IMG/VR virus record: IMGVR_UViG_3300037882_004258
Span: 1-20,762 of that record
Strand: one strand, 5' to 3'
From: a virus
Length of the DNA: 20,762 bases
Both the position numbers and the translations under genes were made by a program. Below, one piece after another: positions 1 to 6,327 of this stretch (within the stretch, counting starts at the first letter, position 1; each line of letters starts with the position of its first letter). Under the pieces are notes generated by a model. It was given only the letters and a program-made list of their open reading frames with translations, was not told where the DNA came from and ran no database searches.

Positions 1-672
1 CCTTCCAAGCGGTATCGTTGAAATCTTATCAACAATCACGTCAACCGCCGCGTTAATCGCCTCCGGCGTCGCTCCGGATGAATGGTATTTTTCCAATGCC
101 GTGCGGATTTCGTACATCTGCGCCAGCGGGATTTCGGCGGTGTCCCTGTCGGCGTAAACTTTCGCAATGGCCGCGTCGATCTTCGCGAGCGCGGCGCGTT
201 TGTCAGCGTCCCATTTGATCACCGCCGCTTTGACTTCCAGCGCGTTTACTTTCCCTTCTTTGTCCGCGTTGCCGGTGATCTGGTTTACGTCGCGGTCAAA
301 GTTCGCCTGAACCGTCGCGGCTTGCATTTCACGCGTCCATTCGGCCACGGATTCAATCAGCCTCCGATTGTTCGCGACGTACATTTGCAGCGCGCGGTTT
401 TCAACCTGAGCCCCGGCCACAGCCCGCTCCTGAAAACAGCCTGGCAGCAGGAGCATGGTGGCCAATGCAATCACGGCGCCCGCAAACTTGCCGATGATGC
501 CAGCGACTTTGCCGAGAATCTCCATCGGCCCTTTGGATTTATCCGCCGTCGCAGCGTTGATTTCGCTGATGGTCTGCGCCTTTTCCGCGTCGCTCAATTT
601 CGCGAACTCGACAACGGCGCGGTCTTGAAAGTTGTTCGCAAATTCGGCGTTACTTGAAGTGAATTCGGACAT
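1..672 (-). CDS. Lipoprotein-like membrane/coiled-coil protein, partial at 3' end
   Basis: The reading frame opens with ATG at 672 and stays open for 224 codons to the window edge, so the C-terminus is missing. Residues 1-49 are polar. Residues 50-79 look like a lipoprotein signal: Met50, a lysine-containing start, a hydrophobic stretch and a lipobox LPGC with Cys79. The rest is Ala-, Lys- and Glu-rich and probably helical or coiled coil. It is the first gene after the tail assembly chaperone, where siphophages usually place the tape measure protein, and hydrophobic segments plus coiled coil would fit that too. The lipobox instead suggests an envelope-anchored protein (spanin-like or exclusion lipoprotein), most convincing if translation starts at the internal ATG 525-523. 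I do not recognise a specific family. That the frame is a gene is clear; its role is not. Confidence 0.7.
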   Translation of the reverse strand, partial: MSEFTSSNAEFANNFQDRAVVEFAKLSDAEKAQTISEINAATADKSKGPMEILGKVAGIIGKFAGAVIALATMLLLPGCFQERAVAGAQVENRALQMYVANNRRLIESVAEWTREMQAATVQANFDRDVNQITGNADKEGKVNALEVKAAVIKWDADKRAALAKIDAAIAKVYADRDTAEIPLAQMYEIRTALEKYHSSGATPEAINAAVDVIVDKISTIPLGR

Positions 673-684
673 GGTTTTTCCTTT

Positions 685-975
685 CTATTTTTTCGGCACG
701 AACACGTCCCGGAGAACGGTCAGCGGGACGATGACGCGCACGGGTTTGGGTTTCTCACCCGGCATAAAATCCGCCGGGGTGAACGGTGTGGGTTTCTTTT
801 TCGCGTCGCGGTTGATGTTCGCCAGCAGAGACATAATCGAAGCGGTTCTGGCCCATTCGGATTTGTCGCGACCCCGCGCCATCCATCGCAATTCCCGAAG
901 CGTCAAACCGCCGGGGTCTACTCCGGCGGTTCCGGCCAGCTCGAAAATGTGCTCCCAAATTTCGTCGGGTGTTAG
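685..975 (-). CDS. Tail assembly chaperone, -1 frame extension (gpT-like part of a gpG-gpT pair)
   Basis: This frame has no ATG near its beginning (only an internal TTG at 906) but is open upstream through the end of the preceding gene, in the -1 frame relative to it. Read from about 975 it gives LTPDEIWEHIFELAGTAG, then residues around LRELRWMARGRDKSEW and a C-terminal PFTPADF motif. A pattern of W..ASL.A.LAN..R plus PF.P.DF is typical of the second half of siphophage tail assembly chaperones made by programmed frameshifting (known of the family, from memory). It is therefore best read as the extension of the 972-1370 gene. A switch at CAAAAAGCC (983-975) would make a fused protein of about 228 residues. 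Stops at 685-687, just before the lipoprotein-like gene. Confidence 0.7.
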   Translation of the reverse strand, partial: LTPDEIWEHIFELAGTAGVDPGGLTLRELRWMARGRDKSEWARTASIMSLLANINRDAKKKPTPFTPADFMPGEKPKPVRVIVPLTVLRDVFVPKK

Positions 976-1370
976 GCTTTTTGAGCCAGCAGGTTTTCCG
1001 CTTCCGCCAGTTTCTCCCGCGCCACGAGAATCGACTGCCGGAATATCGCCAGATACCCGGTCAGCACGCTCCGGTGGCTCTGCGGGAAAAAATCCTTGAG
1101 CGCCTCGAGAAACACGTCGCGGATTTTTTCGATTGTGTCGCCGCTGATTGCGTTCTCGAATTGCTCAAGCGTCGGTTTTTCGCCGTCGGTTTTTGAGGCC
1201 AGATACGCGGCCTGGGTGATCGCCGGAGCATCGAAAATGAAACGGTTCAAGGCTTCGCCGTTGACCAATTCCAAAAGTTTATAACCGGTCGCGTTGGCGA
1301 CCTTCCTACACACGTCAACCGTGACTCGCACCGTCCATTGCCGCCCGGTGTCGTCTGTGAAATTCTGCAT
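972..1370 (-). CDS. Tail assembly chaperone, short form (gpG-like)
   Basis: A 132-residue protein beginning MQNFTDDTGRQW and ending in a Lys/Glu/Ala helix. Size, acidic helical character and position directly after the tail tube gene match the shorter tail assembly chaperone of siphophages, which coats the tape measure protein during tail assembly in the cytoplasm. The last codons before TAA (974-972) contain a five-A run, CAA AAA GCC, and the -1 frame is open across the end and continues into the 685-975 frame, as in lambda G/GT. A GGAGG-like site (TGGAGGC) lies about ten bases before the ATG at 1370. A structured intergenic RNA lies just upstream. The family call rests on context and on the frameshift arrangement more than on strong motifs. 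Confidence 0.75.
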   Translation of the reverse strand: MQNFTDDTGRQWTVRVTVDVCRKVANATGYKLLELVNGEALNRFIFDAPAITQAAYLASKTDGEKPTLEQFENAISGDTIEKIRDVFLEALKDFFPQSHRSVLTGYLAIFRQSILVAREKLAEAENLLAQKA

Positions 1371-1399
1371 GATGATTCATGCCTCCAGTGGATATTTCG

Positions 1400-1466
1400 C
1401 CGGGCGGCTTGCCGCGAAAGCCCCTTGCGGTGAATTCGCCGATGGTGGCAACCATCGACCGCCCGG
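1400..1466 (-). other. Structured intergenic RNA, possible three-way junction
   Basis: In the minus-strand transcript between the tail tube stop and the chaperone start, an 8-bp outer stem (CCGGGCGG 1466-1459 with CCGCCCGG 1407-1400) encloses two hairpins. The first is a perfect 7-bp stem (CGATGGT 1457-1451 with ACCATCG 1446-1440) with a four-base loop. The second is a 4-bp stem (CCGC 1430-1427 with GCGG 1415-1412). No U-run follows, so it is not a plain terminator. It lies 30 nt before the chaperone start and could set its translation, protect the mRNA or mark a processing site. The pairing is seen; the function is not known. Confidence 0.5.
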
Positions 1467-1483
1467 TTTTCTTCCTGATTTTT

Positions 1484-1951
1484 TTAGACGCCGACCGTGA
1501 TCCACGCCGGGGCCAGCCCGGAGTATGTCGGCTTGATCGTGACCTTGACCGTGATCGCTTCTTCGAGCGGCTGGGAAACGTCAAAGCCCGTGACTACGCA
1601 GTCAGCCCAAAGCCCCTGCACATCTTCGACCGTGCTTCCGCCGGTCAGCGCGGCGAATGCAACCGTGGTGCCAGCCAAAAATGCGGCCTGAATCGCGGTG
1701 AAGGCGGTGTCGGCGGCGTCGAAAATCATCTCGAATTCGATGCTGGCGTCCTTCAGCGTTCCGACCGTCGCCTTCCAACCGTCGTTGCCGCGTGTCGTGA
1801 CGTCGGCCTCGCCCTTCGATAGCGACAAGTCGAGGCTCTTCACGTTATCGATTTCCGCCAAATTCGGCGCGGCTCCGGTGCCTGGCCACGCCACGCGGGT
1901 GCCGGTGGTCTGGTAGTACAACTTCGCATTCATTCCAAGAATCGCGGCCAT
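1484..1951 (-). CDS. Major tail tube protein
   Basis: A 155-residue protein beginning MAAILGMNAKLYY. Its start, a short tether followed by NVKSLDLSLSKGEADVTTRG and later a W.ADC-type strand and a VTIKPTY ending, fits siphophage tail tube proteins, which form stacked hexameric rings making the DNA channel of the tail. The phrases 'I.NV..L.L....ADVTTR' and 'KATVGTLKDASIEFEM' are typical of the beta-sandwich tube fold (family knowledge). It follows the tail terminator by 11 nt with a good AGGAG ribosome-binding site before the ATG at 1951, and precedes the tail assembly chaperone, the standard order. No truncation is seen. Confidence 0.82.
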   Translation of the reverse strand: MAAILGMNAKLYYQTTGTRVAWPGTGAAPNLAEIDNVKSLDLSLSKGEADVTTRGNDGWKATVGTLKDASIEFEMIFDAADTAFTAIQAAFLAGTTVAFAALTGGSTVEDVQGLWADCVVTGFDVSQPLEEAITVKVTIKPTYSGLAPAWITVGV

Positions 1952-1962
1952 GTTTTTCTCTC

Positions 1963-2397
1963 CTATGCGTACACGCGGTAAGTGACCGCGATGACACTGG
2001 TGAACACTTTTTTGTTTTGAATTTCCTGCGCTGAATAAATCGGTTTATGTTCGGACGACAACCACATGATTTTCATGTCGCCAGAAACCAAATCCTGCTT
2101 ATCCAAAAACGTGGCGATATTTTCGGCGAGAAGCACGAGCGGGTCAATGTCCGATTCTGTTTCGCCTTCAAGTTTTTTCATCACACCAATGGAAACGGTG
2201 ACATCGTTTTCCATTTTTCCGCGTGTCGCTGGTGTCGATTCATTGCTAATCGGGACGACGACCACGCGCAAAGTTTTCAGGTCTGCGAGTTCAAATTGAG
2301 GCACATATTTTCTAATGGCAACAAACGGCACTGGGTCGATGCCGCTTGCGTAGGTGTTTAGCGCGGTGACAACCGCTTCGGTGATTTCCGTAATCAT
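1963..2397 (-). CDS. Tail terminator / minor tail protein (gpU-like)
   Basis: A 144-residue protein beginning MITEITEAVVTALNTY. The layout of an N-terminal helix, a central strand LKTLRVVVVPI, a basic loop and a strand containing DVTVSIGVM, then a long helix with a C-terminal strand SVIAVTYRVYA, fits the alpha/beta tail terminator proteins that cap the tail tube before it joins the head. It sits directly before the tail tube gene, the usual place. The start ATG at 2397 touches an out-of-frame TAA at 2400-2398. The family call is from context and secondary-structure-like pattern, not from an invariant motif. Confidence 0.72.
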   Translation of the reverse strand: MITEITEAVVTALNTYASGIDPVPFVAIRKYVPQFELADLKTLRVVVVPISNESTPATRGKMENDVTVSIGVMKKLEGETESDIDPLVLLAENIATFLDKQDLVSGDMKIMWLSSEHKPIYSAQEIQNKKVFTSVIAVTYRVYA

Positions 2398-2445
2398 TTA
2401 GTTTCCAATGATATGCCAGTTTGCGCCGTCGCTCTGAATCGTTAT
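2398..2445 (-). pseudogene. Out-of-frame C-terminal end of the fibre gene
   Basis: Directly after the fibre's last codon, the -1 frame reads ITIQSDGANWHIIGN and then stops at 2400-2398. The pattern 'qSDG.NW.IIG' is a common last strand of phage fibre and collagen-like proteins. A single missing base, or a -1 shift at CCA TAA (2447-2442), separates it from the main frame. The site GCGCCATAA is not a known slippery heptamer, so a mutation or sequencing error is as likely as programmed frameshifting. Confidence 0.55.
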
Positions 2446-4358
2446 GGCGCAATGTCACCGCGAGAACGCAAATACGCAAGAAGATCGTTAATCGCGGTAC
2501 GAGCCTCTGCGTCCTGCACAGCACCACCCGATGCGTCAGCAATCGCCGCACCCTGCGCAACGGGAGTTGCGCCATTCAATCCAATATCCCCGGCGATGTG
2601 ACATGCGGTGTGCGTCCCTGTGGTGCCGATGCGAATAATGCCGCTGTCGCCATTTACGCCAGCAGAACCAATGCAGATGTTATTGCTGTTGCCGACCGTT
2701 AAATTGTTTCCGGCAAGTTGCCCAATGGCGACATTGTTATCGCCGGTCGTGATCGACTGAAGAGCCTGTAACCCAACGGCAGTGTTGTTGTCTCCGCTGG
2801 TAAGACTACTCAATGATTGAGAGCCCAACCCAAGGTTGTAGTCCCCCGTACACGAGAGACCACCGCCATTGAACATATTGGACTGCCCAACACCCGGATT
2901 ACCAGATCCAACAACACTGGTGTTACTGTTTGCGTCGGTATACCAAGCGCCGCCGCCAACCGTGGAGATCGTGCCGTCGGATTTGCGGATTTTCATCACG
3001 CCATCAACGTCAAGAAAAGCAGTCCCGTAACCTTCTGCCGGTGTGGGCGGGATTGTGATTTTCTTCAACGTCACGCCCACGTCGGAAGTCAGCGCCACGG
3101 TTGACTGCGCACCGTAAATTTCTGAAGTCGCCAGAATCGTGCCGCCGCCAATCACGGTGCGCCCGCCGCCAATCAAAGCGGTGTCGCCGGTCATTTTCAC
3201 GCAGAAGTTTTCTGATCGAGCCGTTCCGGTGCTTTCCTCCGTCGCCCACGTCTCGCCGGTCAAAAGCTCAACAGTTTGCGTGAGTGTCGAGCCGTCAGTC
3301 TGCCCGCCAATCGCAAAAATCGTATTGTCGGAAAGCGCGATGGATTTATGGTTGTACCGAGCCACGTCGAGCGAGCCTGTTGCCGTCCAAACACCGGCAA
3401 TCAACTTTTCGCACGTCGCGGTGGCGGCGGTCAAATCGGTGTTGTAGCCGCCAATCAAAACGGGGACGCCCGAAGCAATCGAGATGGTGGCGAATTCGCG
3501 TTGTAAAATCACGTCGGGGCCTGACGACCATGTGCCGCCAACGTCGTCGTAAATCTCTGTCGTGTCAGAATCGACACCGCCGAGCATGCCGGAAACAGCA
3601 TGAACGTCGCCGTTAGCGTCTTTGAACGCCGCGAACCCAGTGCGCTCGTCCGACATTGCGCCGGTCGCAGTCACCGTACCGGCCTCATCGTACAGATCGC
3701 AATCGCCGCCACGACCGCCGAAAATCAAAACGAGGCCTGAATCCAGTTTGATCGCCGTGCCGTATTCGTCGGCGGCGGTGCCCGAAAATGTGCCGTCGTT
3801 GGCACAAAGCTCAGTAGTCGGGTCGTAAACTTCAACGGTGGTGGCCGCGCCGCCGATACTGCCGACAATCAAAACCTTGTCGTTGTCCAGGAGCACGGCT
3901 GTGCAACCGCCGCGAGCCGTCACAAGATCGCCGGTCGGCGTGAAAAGCCCGGTGGCCGGGTCGTAGATTTCGCACGTGTCGAGTTCGGTGCCGGAAATAT
4001 CCAGCCCGCCGCAAATAAAAATGCGCCCATCAGCCAGCAGGCAGACGCCCGGATTTCTACGGCCAGTGCCAAGACTGCCGGTAGCCAGCGGTTGAACGGC
4101 GGGCGGGGCGTTGGTTTGGATTTCCGTAACCGGGCCATCTTCAACCGTGCGTGCCAGAATTTGCCCGCCGTGCGCATACATCGCGATGCAGCCCGGCAGC
4201 GGAACGCCGTTGGCCGGGTCGTCAGCGTCTTCGGTTGTGGAGATTTTGACGGGGATGCCAGACGCCGCACTGAATGCCAGGTGTTCGCCGTCGTCGAGCG
4301 CGACGCAGCCCAGTGTGGACATGATGACGGATTTCGCGGGCGGCAGTGTTGTCGGCAT
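2442..4358 (-). CDS. Kelch beta-propeller fibre or head/tail decoration protein with YadA/Hep_Hag-like repeats
   Basis: A 638-residue protein. Residues about 96-415 contain seven kelch-like repeats; the glycine doublets or near doublets (ICGG, IVGS, IFGG, VSGM, LIGG, AIGG, LIGG) are each followed by a TEIYD- or VEVYDP-type strand, so a seven-bladed propeller is expected. Residues about 501-582 hold repeats of the NTAVGLQAL / NVAIGQLAG type, as in YadA-like trimeric adhesin heads and many phage fibres. Residues about 605-630 look like a short trimerising helix. The likely role is binding to a host surface or to the capsid or tail outside. It lies among the head-tail genes rather than after the tape measure gene, so a head fibre or neck appendage is possible. 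The in-frame end, RSRGDIAP, is followed in the -1 frame by a typical fibre ending (see 2398-2445). Confidence 0.8.
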   Translation of the reverse strand: MPTTLPPAKSVIMSTLGCVALDDGEHLAFSAASGIPVKISTTEDADDPANGVPLPGCIAMYAHGGQILARTVEDGPVTEIQTNAPPAVQPLATGSLGTGRRNPGVCLLADGRIFICGGLDISGTELDTCEIYDPATGLFTPTGDLVTARGGCTAVLLDNDKVLIVGSIGGAATTVEVYDPTTELCANDGTFSGTAADEYGTAIKLDSGLVLIFGGRGGDCDLYDEAGTVTATGAMSDERTGFAAFKDANGDVHAVSGMLGGVDSDTTEIYDDVGGTWSSGPDVILQREFATISIASGVPVLIGGYNTDLTAATATCEKLIAGVWTATGSLDVARYNHKSIALSDNTIFAIGGQTDGSTLTQTVELLTGETWATEESTGTARSENFCVKMTGDTALIGGGRTVIGGGTILATSEIYGAQSTVALTSDVGVTLKKITIPPTPAEGYGTAFLDVDGVMKIRKSDGTISTVGGGAWYTDANSNTSVVGSGNPGVGQSNMFNGGGLSCTGDYNLGLGSQSLSSLTSGDNNTAVGLQALQSITTGDNNVAIGQLAGNNLTVGNSNNICIGSAGVNGDSGIIRIGTTGTHTACHIAGDIGLNGATPVAQGAAIADASGGAVQDAEARTAINDLLAYLRSRGDIAP

Positions 4359-4403
4359 TTTAAATTCCTCTGGCGAACGGCTTTTTATGATCGTTTGTTT
4401 TGC

Positions 4404-4832
4404 TTACGTCAACTCGGTGACTTTATACGCCGTCGGCGTTCCGGGACTAAACATCGTGATTGCACCAGTATACACGGTTGCGCCTGACTCGTAAAACAAA
4501 CCAACACCACTACCGATGGTTCCCATCACGATTGTGTAATTAGATGCGGAAACAGCGCCATCACCAGATGGAATAACGTCTCCATTTTCATCCACGCCGC
4601 CAAACAAAACATAAGTTGGCGAACTAAGTCCCGCAAAAAATGTAAAGCCCTTACGGTTATCGTTTGCTGCAAGCAAAAGCGTTGCGGTTGCAGCGGAGAG
4701 TGATACGGTTGTCGTTGTCGCGGTTCCGGCGGTTGTCCCGCCTCCGCTGCCGCCTGCTCCGGCGGTTTTCAATTCGCCGTCTTCATTGAATTTCAGCGAG
4801 GCGCTTTGAATCGGGACAGTTGTATCAGCCAT
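4404..4832 (-). CDS. Small beta-rich phage structural protein, unknown
   Basis: A 142-residue protein beginning MADTTVPIQSASLKFNEDG. Residues about 20-50 are a Gly/Thr/Ala-rich linker (GGSGGGTTAGTATTTT); the remainder has strand-like segments (TYVLFGGVDENGD, NYTIVMGTIGSGVGLFY) and ends with a Tyr-Lys-Val strand. This resembles small phage-exterior or adaptor proteins, but I do not recognise a family. Its ATG overlaps the end of the upstream membrane protein gene by 8 nt (ATGGCTGA), so it is translationally coupled, and it is followed 45 nt later by the fibre gene, which hints that it may anchor or cap the fibre. That link is inference. Confidence 0.65.
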   Translation of the reverse strand: MADTTVPIQSASLKFNEDGELKTAGAGGSGGGTTAGTATTTTVSLSAATATLLLAANDNRKGFTFFAGLSSPTYVLFGGVDENGDVIPSGDGAVSASNYTIVMGTIGSGVGLFYESGATVYTGAITMFSPGTPTAYKVTELT

Positions 4833-5169
4833 GATTTTTTACCCCGTTCCCGCTTCCACTTTTCGACGCACGCAGAAGCATTGCGTTTTCGGCGTCAATT
4901 CTATCCATCAGCCGCGTCATCGTCTCTGTGTTGTTTGAAATCACTACGTTGTTTTCGCGCATCATCTTGGAGAATGATTCAAGATACTGATGATTGTTTT
5001 CGGCTGACTCTTTCTGTAATTGCTTAATCAAATCTAAGTGTTGTTGTGCGGTTGAATCGAGCCTGTCTGCCATGCGGTTGTAAATCGACCAACCCGCCTT
5101 ACCCAATGCTAAAATAGCCATTATGACAAGGCCTGTCTGCACTCCGAATTTATCAATCAATTCAGCCAT
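4825..5169 (-). CDS. Small membrane-anchored coiled-coil protein (holin-like candidate)
   Basis: From ATG 5169 the protein is about 114 residues, MAELIDKFGVQTGLVIM and on. One strongly hydrophobic segment lies at about residues 8-28, followed by a charged helical region with heptad-like spacing (LDSTAQQHLDLIKQLQKES) ending in a basic tail. A single N-terminal membrane helix plus coiled coil occurs in BhlA/UviB-like holins and in small phage membrane proteins of unknown role. A GTG at 5175 is an alternative start; AGGAG sits 10 nt before the ATG and 4 nt before the GTG, so I prefer the ATG. It overlaps the upstream head-tail gene stop and the downstream gene start. No endolysin is visible nearby, so a lysis role is only a candidate. 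Confidence 0.7.
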   Translation of the reverse strand: MAELIDKFGVQTGLVIMAILALGKAGWSIYNRMADRLDSTAQQHLDLIKQLQKESAENNHQYLESFSKMMRENNVVISNNTETMTRLMDRIDAENAMLLRASKSGSGNGVKNHG

Positions 5170-5521
5170 CCGCACCCATCTCCTTTGTGTGAATTCGCAA
5201 GGTTTTCCCGTCCGGGTCTGACCATCTGTAACACGGTTCGCCGGTCGGGGAAATCACCTCGTACAAAATTCCGCCGTCGGCAATCACGTCGCCGCGCAGC
5301 GGAATTCCAAAGGTTAGATTTGTCGCCAGAATCAAGAAATCGCGGGTCTCCGTTTTGATGAAAACACCGTAAGCGGATGACTCCTCGAAAACGCTTTTTC
5401 CGACTGACGCCGGAATTGAAAGTGCGGTCTCGCCCACGCGCCGGTACGAAATTGCGTGTGACGCAACTTCGCCAAGTTTTGAGTCGAGCCAGTCTGCCCC
5501 GGTGCGCAGTAAATCCCGCAT
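5162..5521 (-). CDS. Head-tail joining / head completion protein
   Basis: A 119-residue protein beginning MRDLLRTGADWLDSKLGEVASH. The N-terminal helix with 'DLLRTGADWLDSKL' and the following 'YRRG / SIPASVGKS' strands, then FLILATNLTFGIPLRGDVIADGG-type strands, resemble the small head-tail joining proteins of lambda-like and HK97-like phages (gpFII and similar). These form the ring between the portal and the tail. It lies between the capsid decoration protein (stop 6 nt upstream) and the membrane protein (overlapping), a normal place in this cluster. Full length for the family; nothing looks broken. Confidence 0.72.
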   Translation of the reverse strand: MRDLLRTGADWLDSKLGEVASHAISYRRVGETALSIPASVGKSVFEESSAYGVFIKTETRDFLILATNLTFGIPLRGDVIADGGILYEVISPTGEPCYRWSDPDGKTLRIHTKEMGADG

Positions 5522-5527
5522 GGTTTT

Positions 5528-6226
5528 TTAGACCGTGGCCAGAGTCGCGCCGTCGTTGCGCAATACGCGCCAGCGGAGATTTGTCGAGACGTAAATCGCC
5601 TCCAGCGTGACCACGTCGCCCGCGTCGTTGAACGTGATCGTGTTGTTGCCGGTCTGGTTGATGCCCGTCGCGCAGGTCACAACGGCGTCGCCACCGTCAG
5701 TCTTCATCGCCAGTTGGATGATCTGGCCCGCGAACGTCGGCGCGGCCAGTGTGCGGGTTTCCGCCCCGGCGGTGACAATCGGGACGTAACCTGAACCGGT
5801 CACGGGGATTGCTCCGGCGTTGCCAGGGTCTGCAATCGGGGCGCTCTGCGGCGTGTAGTTCGTGCTACTCACACCGTACATCCTCACGCGGGTCATCGAG
5901 TCGCCGCTTGCCGCCGCCTGAGTCGCGTAACCGATGAAGGTGTTGGACGTGCTGACGGTGGTGGCTGCGCCAGTACCTGCAGTGCCGCCAACCGGGTCAC
6001 CGTCGGCGTCCCAATACAGCGGTGCGCCAGCAGTCACCGCGCCAGTGATCTTCGCGAAATCAAAGATGCCGACAACTTCCAGCGCACCCAGCTCACCGGC
6101 GGCAATCGGAATTGTCGCCACGCCGATGAGACTGCCCTGCACCACGACCTGACCGGCCACCACCGCCGCAACGGGCGTGTAGTCGATGATGTTGCCGTCG
6201 TCCTGAACTTTTACGCCCTGAGCCAT
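5528..6226 (-). CDS. DUF2190-family capsid decoration / stabilisation protein
   Basis: A 232-residue protein starting MAQGVKVQDDGNIIDYTPVA. The N-terminal half has the DUF2190 layout: 'G..idyt...a..aG..V..g.liGVA..pI.aGe.Gal.v.GiF.f.K' followed by 'aG..lYWDadg' (LYWDADGDPVGG). DUF2190 proteins are small beta proteins encoded just after the major capsid gene and are linked to capsid decoration or fibre assembly (family knowledge). Residues about 140-232 form an extra beta-rich domain, including a strand set around TRTLAAPTFAGQIIQLAMKTDGGDAVVT and an NTITFNDAGDVVTLEAIY segment seen in other phage surface proteins. About 100 nt separate it from the capsid gene, with a terminator-like hairpin between them. 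Confidence 0.83.
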   Translation of the reverse strand: MAQGVKVQDDGNIIDYTPVAAVVAGQVVVQGSLIGVATIPIAAGELGALEVVGIFDFAKITGAVTAGAPLYWDADGDPVGGTAGTGAATTVSTSNTFIGYATQAAASGDSMTRVRMYGVSSTNYTPQSAPIADPGNAGAIPVTGSGYVPIVTAGAETRTLAAPTFAGQIIQLAMKTDGGDAVVTCATGINQTGNNTITFNDAGDVVTLEAIYVSTNLRWRVLRNDGATLATV

Positions 6227-6276
6227 GATTCATCTCCGCATTTGATGTTTGATGTTTTCAGCCAGCCTTGAAATGG

Positions 6277-6310
6277 AAAAGCGGGACGCAGTTTTTATGC
6301 CGCGCCCCGC
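6277..6310 (-). terminator. Intrinsic-terminator-like hairpin after the capsid gene
   Basis: In the minus-strand transcript an 11-bp stem with two G-U pairs (GCGGGGCGCGG 6310-6300 with CTGCGTCCCGC 6291-6281) has an eight-base loop and is followed by only four T (6280-6277). It lies 18 nt after the capsid stop. The short T-run suggests a partial terminator that lowers transcription of the genes beyond, keeping capsid above connector and tail proteins. Confidence 0.6.
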
Positions 6311-6327
6311 CGCACTTCTCGTTTTTT

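Noticed and set aside
82-1099. Long plus-strand open frames over the left tail genes
   Set aside because: They lie antisense to genes with better motifs, order and ribosome-binding sites; GC-rich coding sequence gives such mirror frames.
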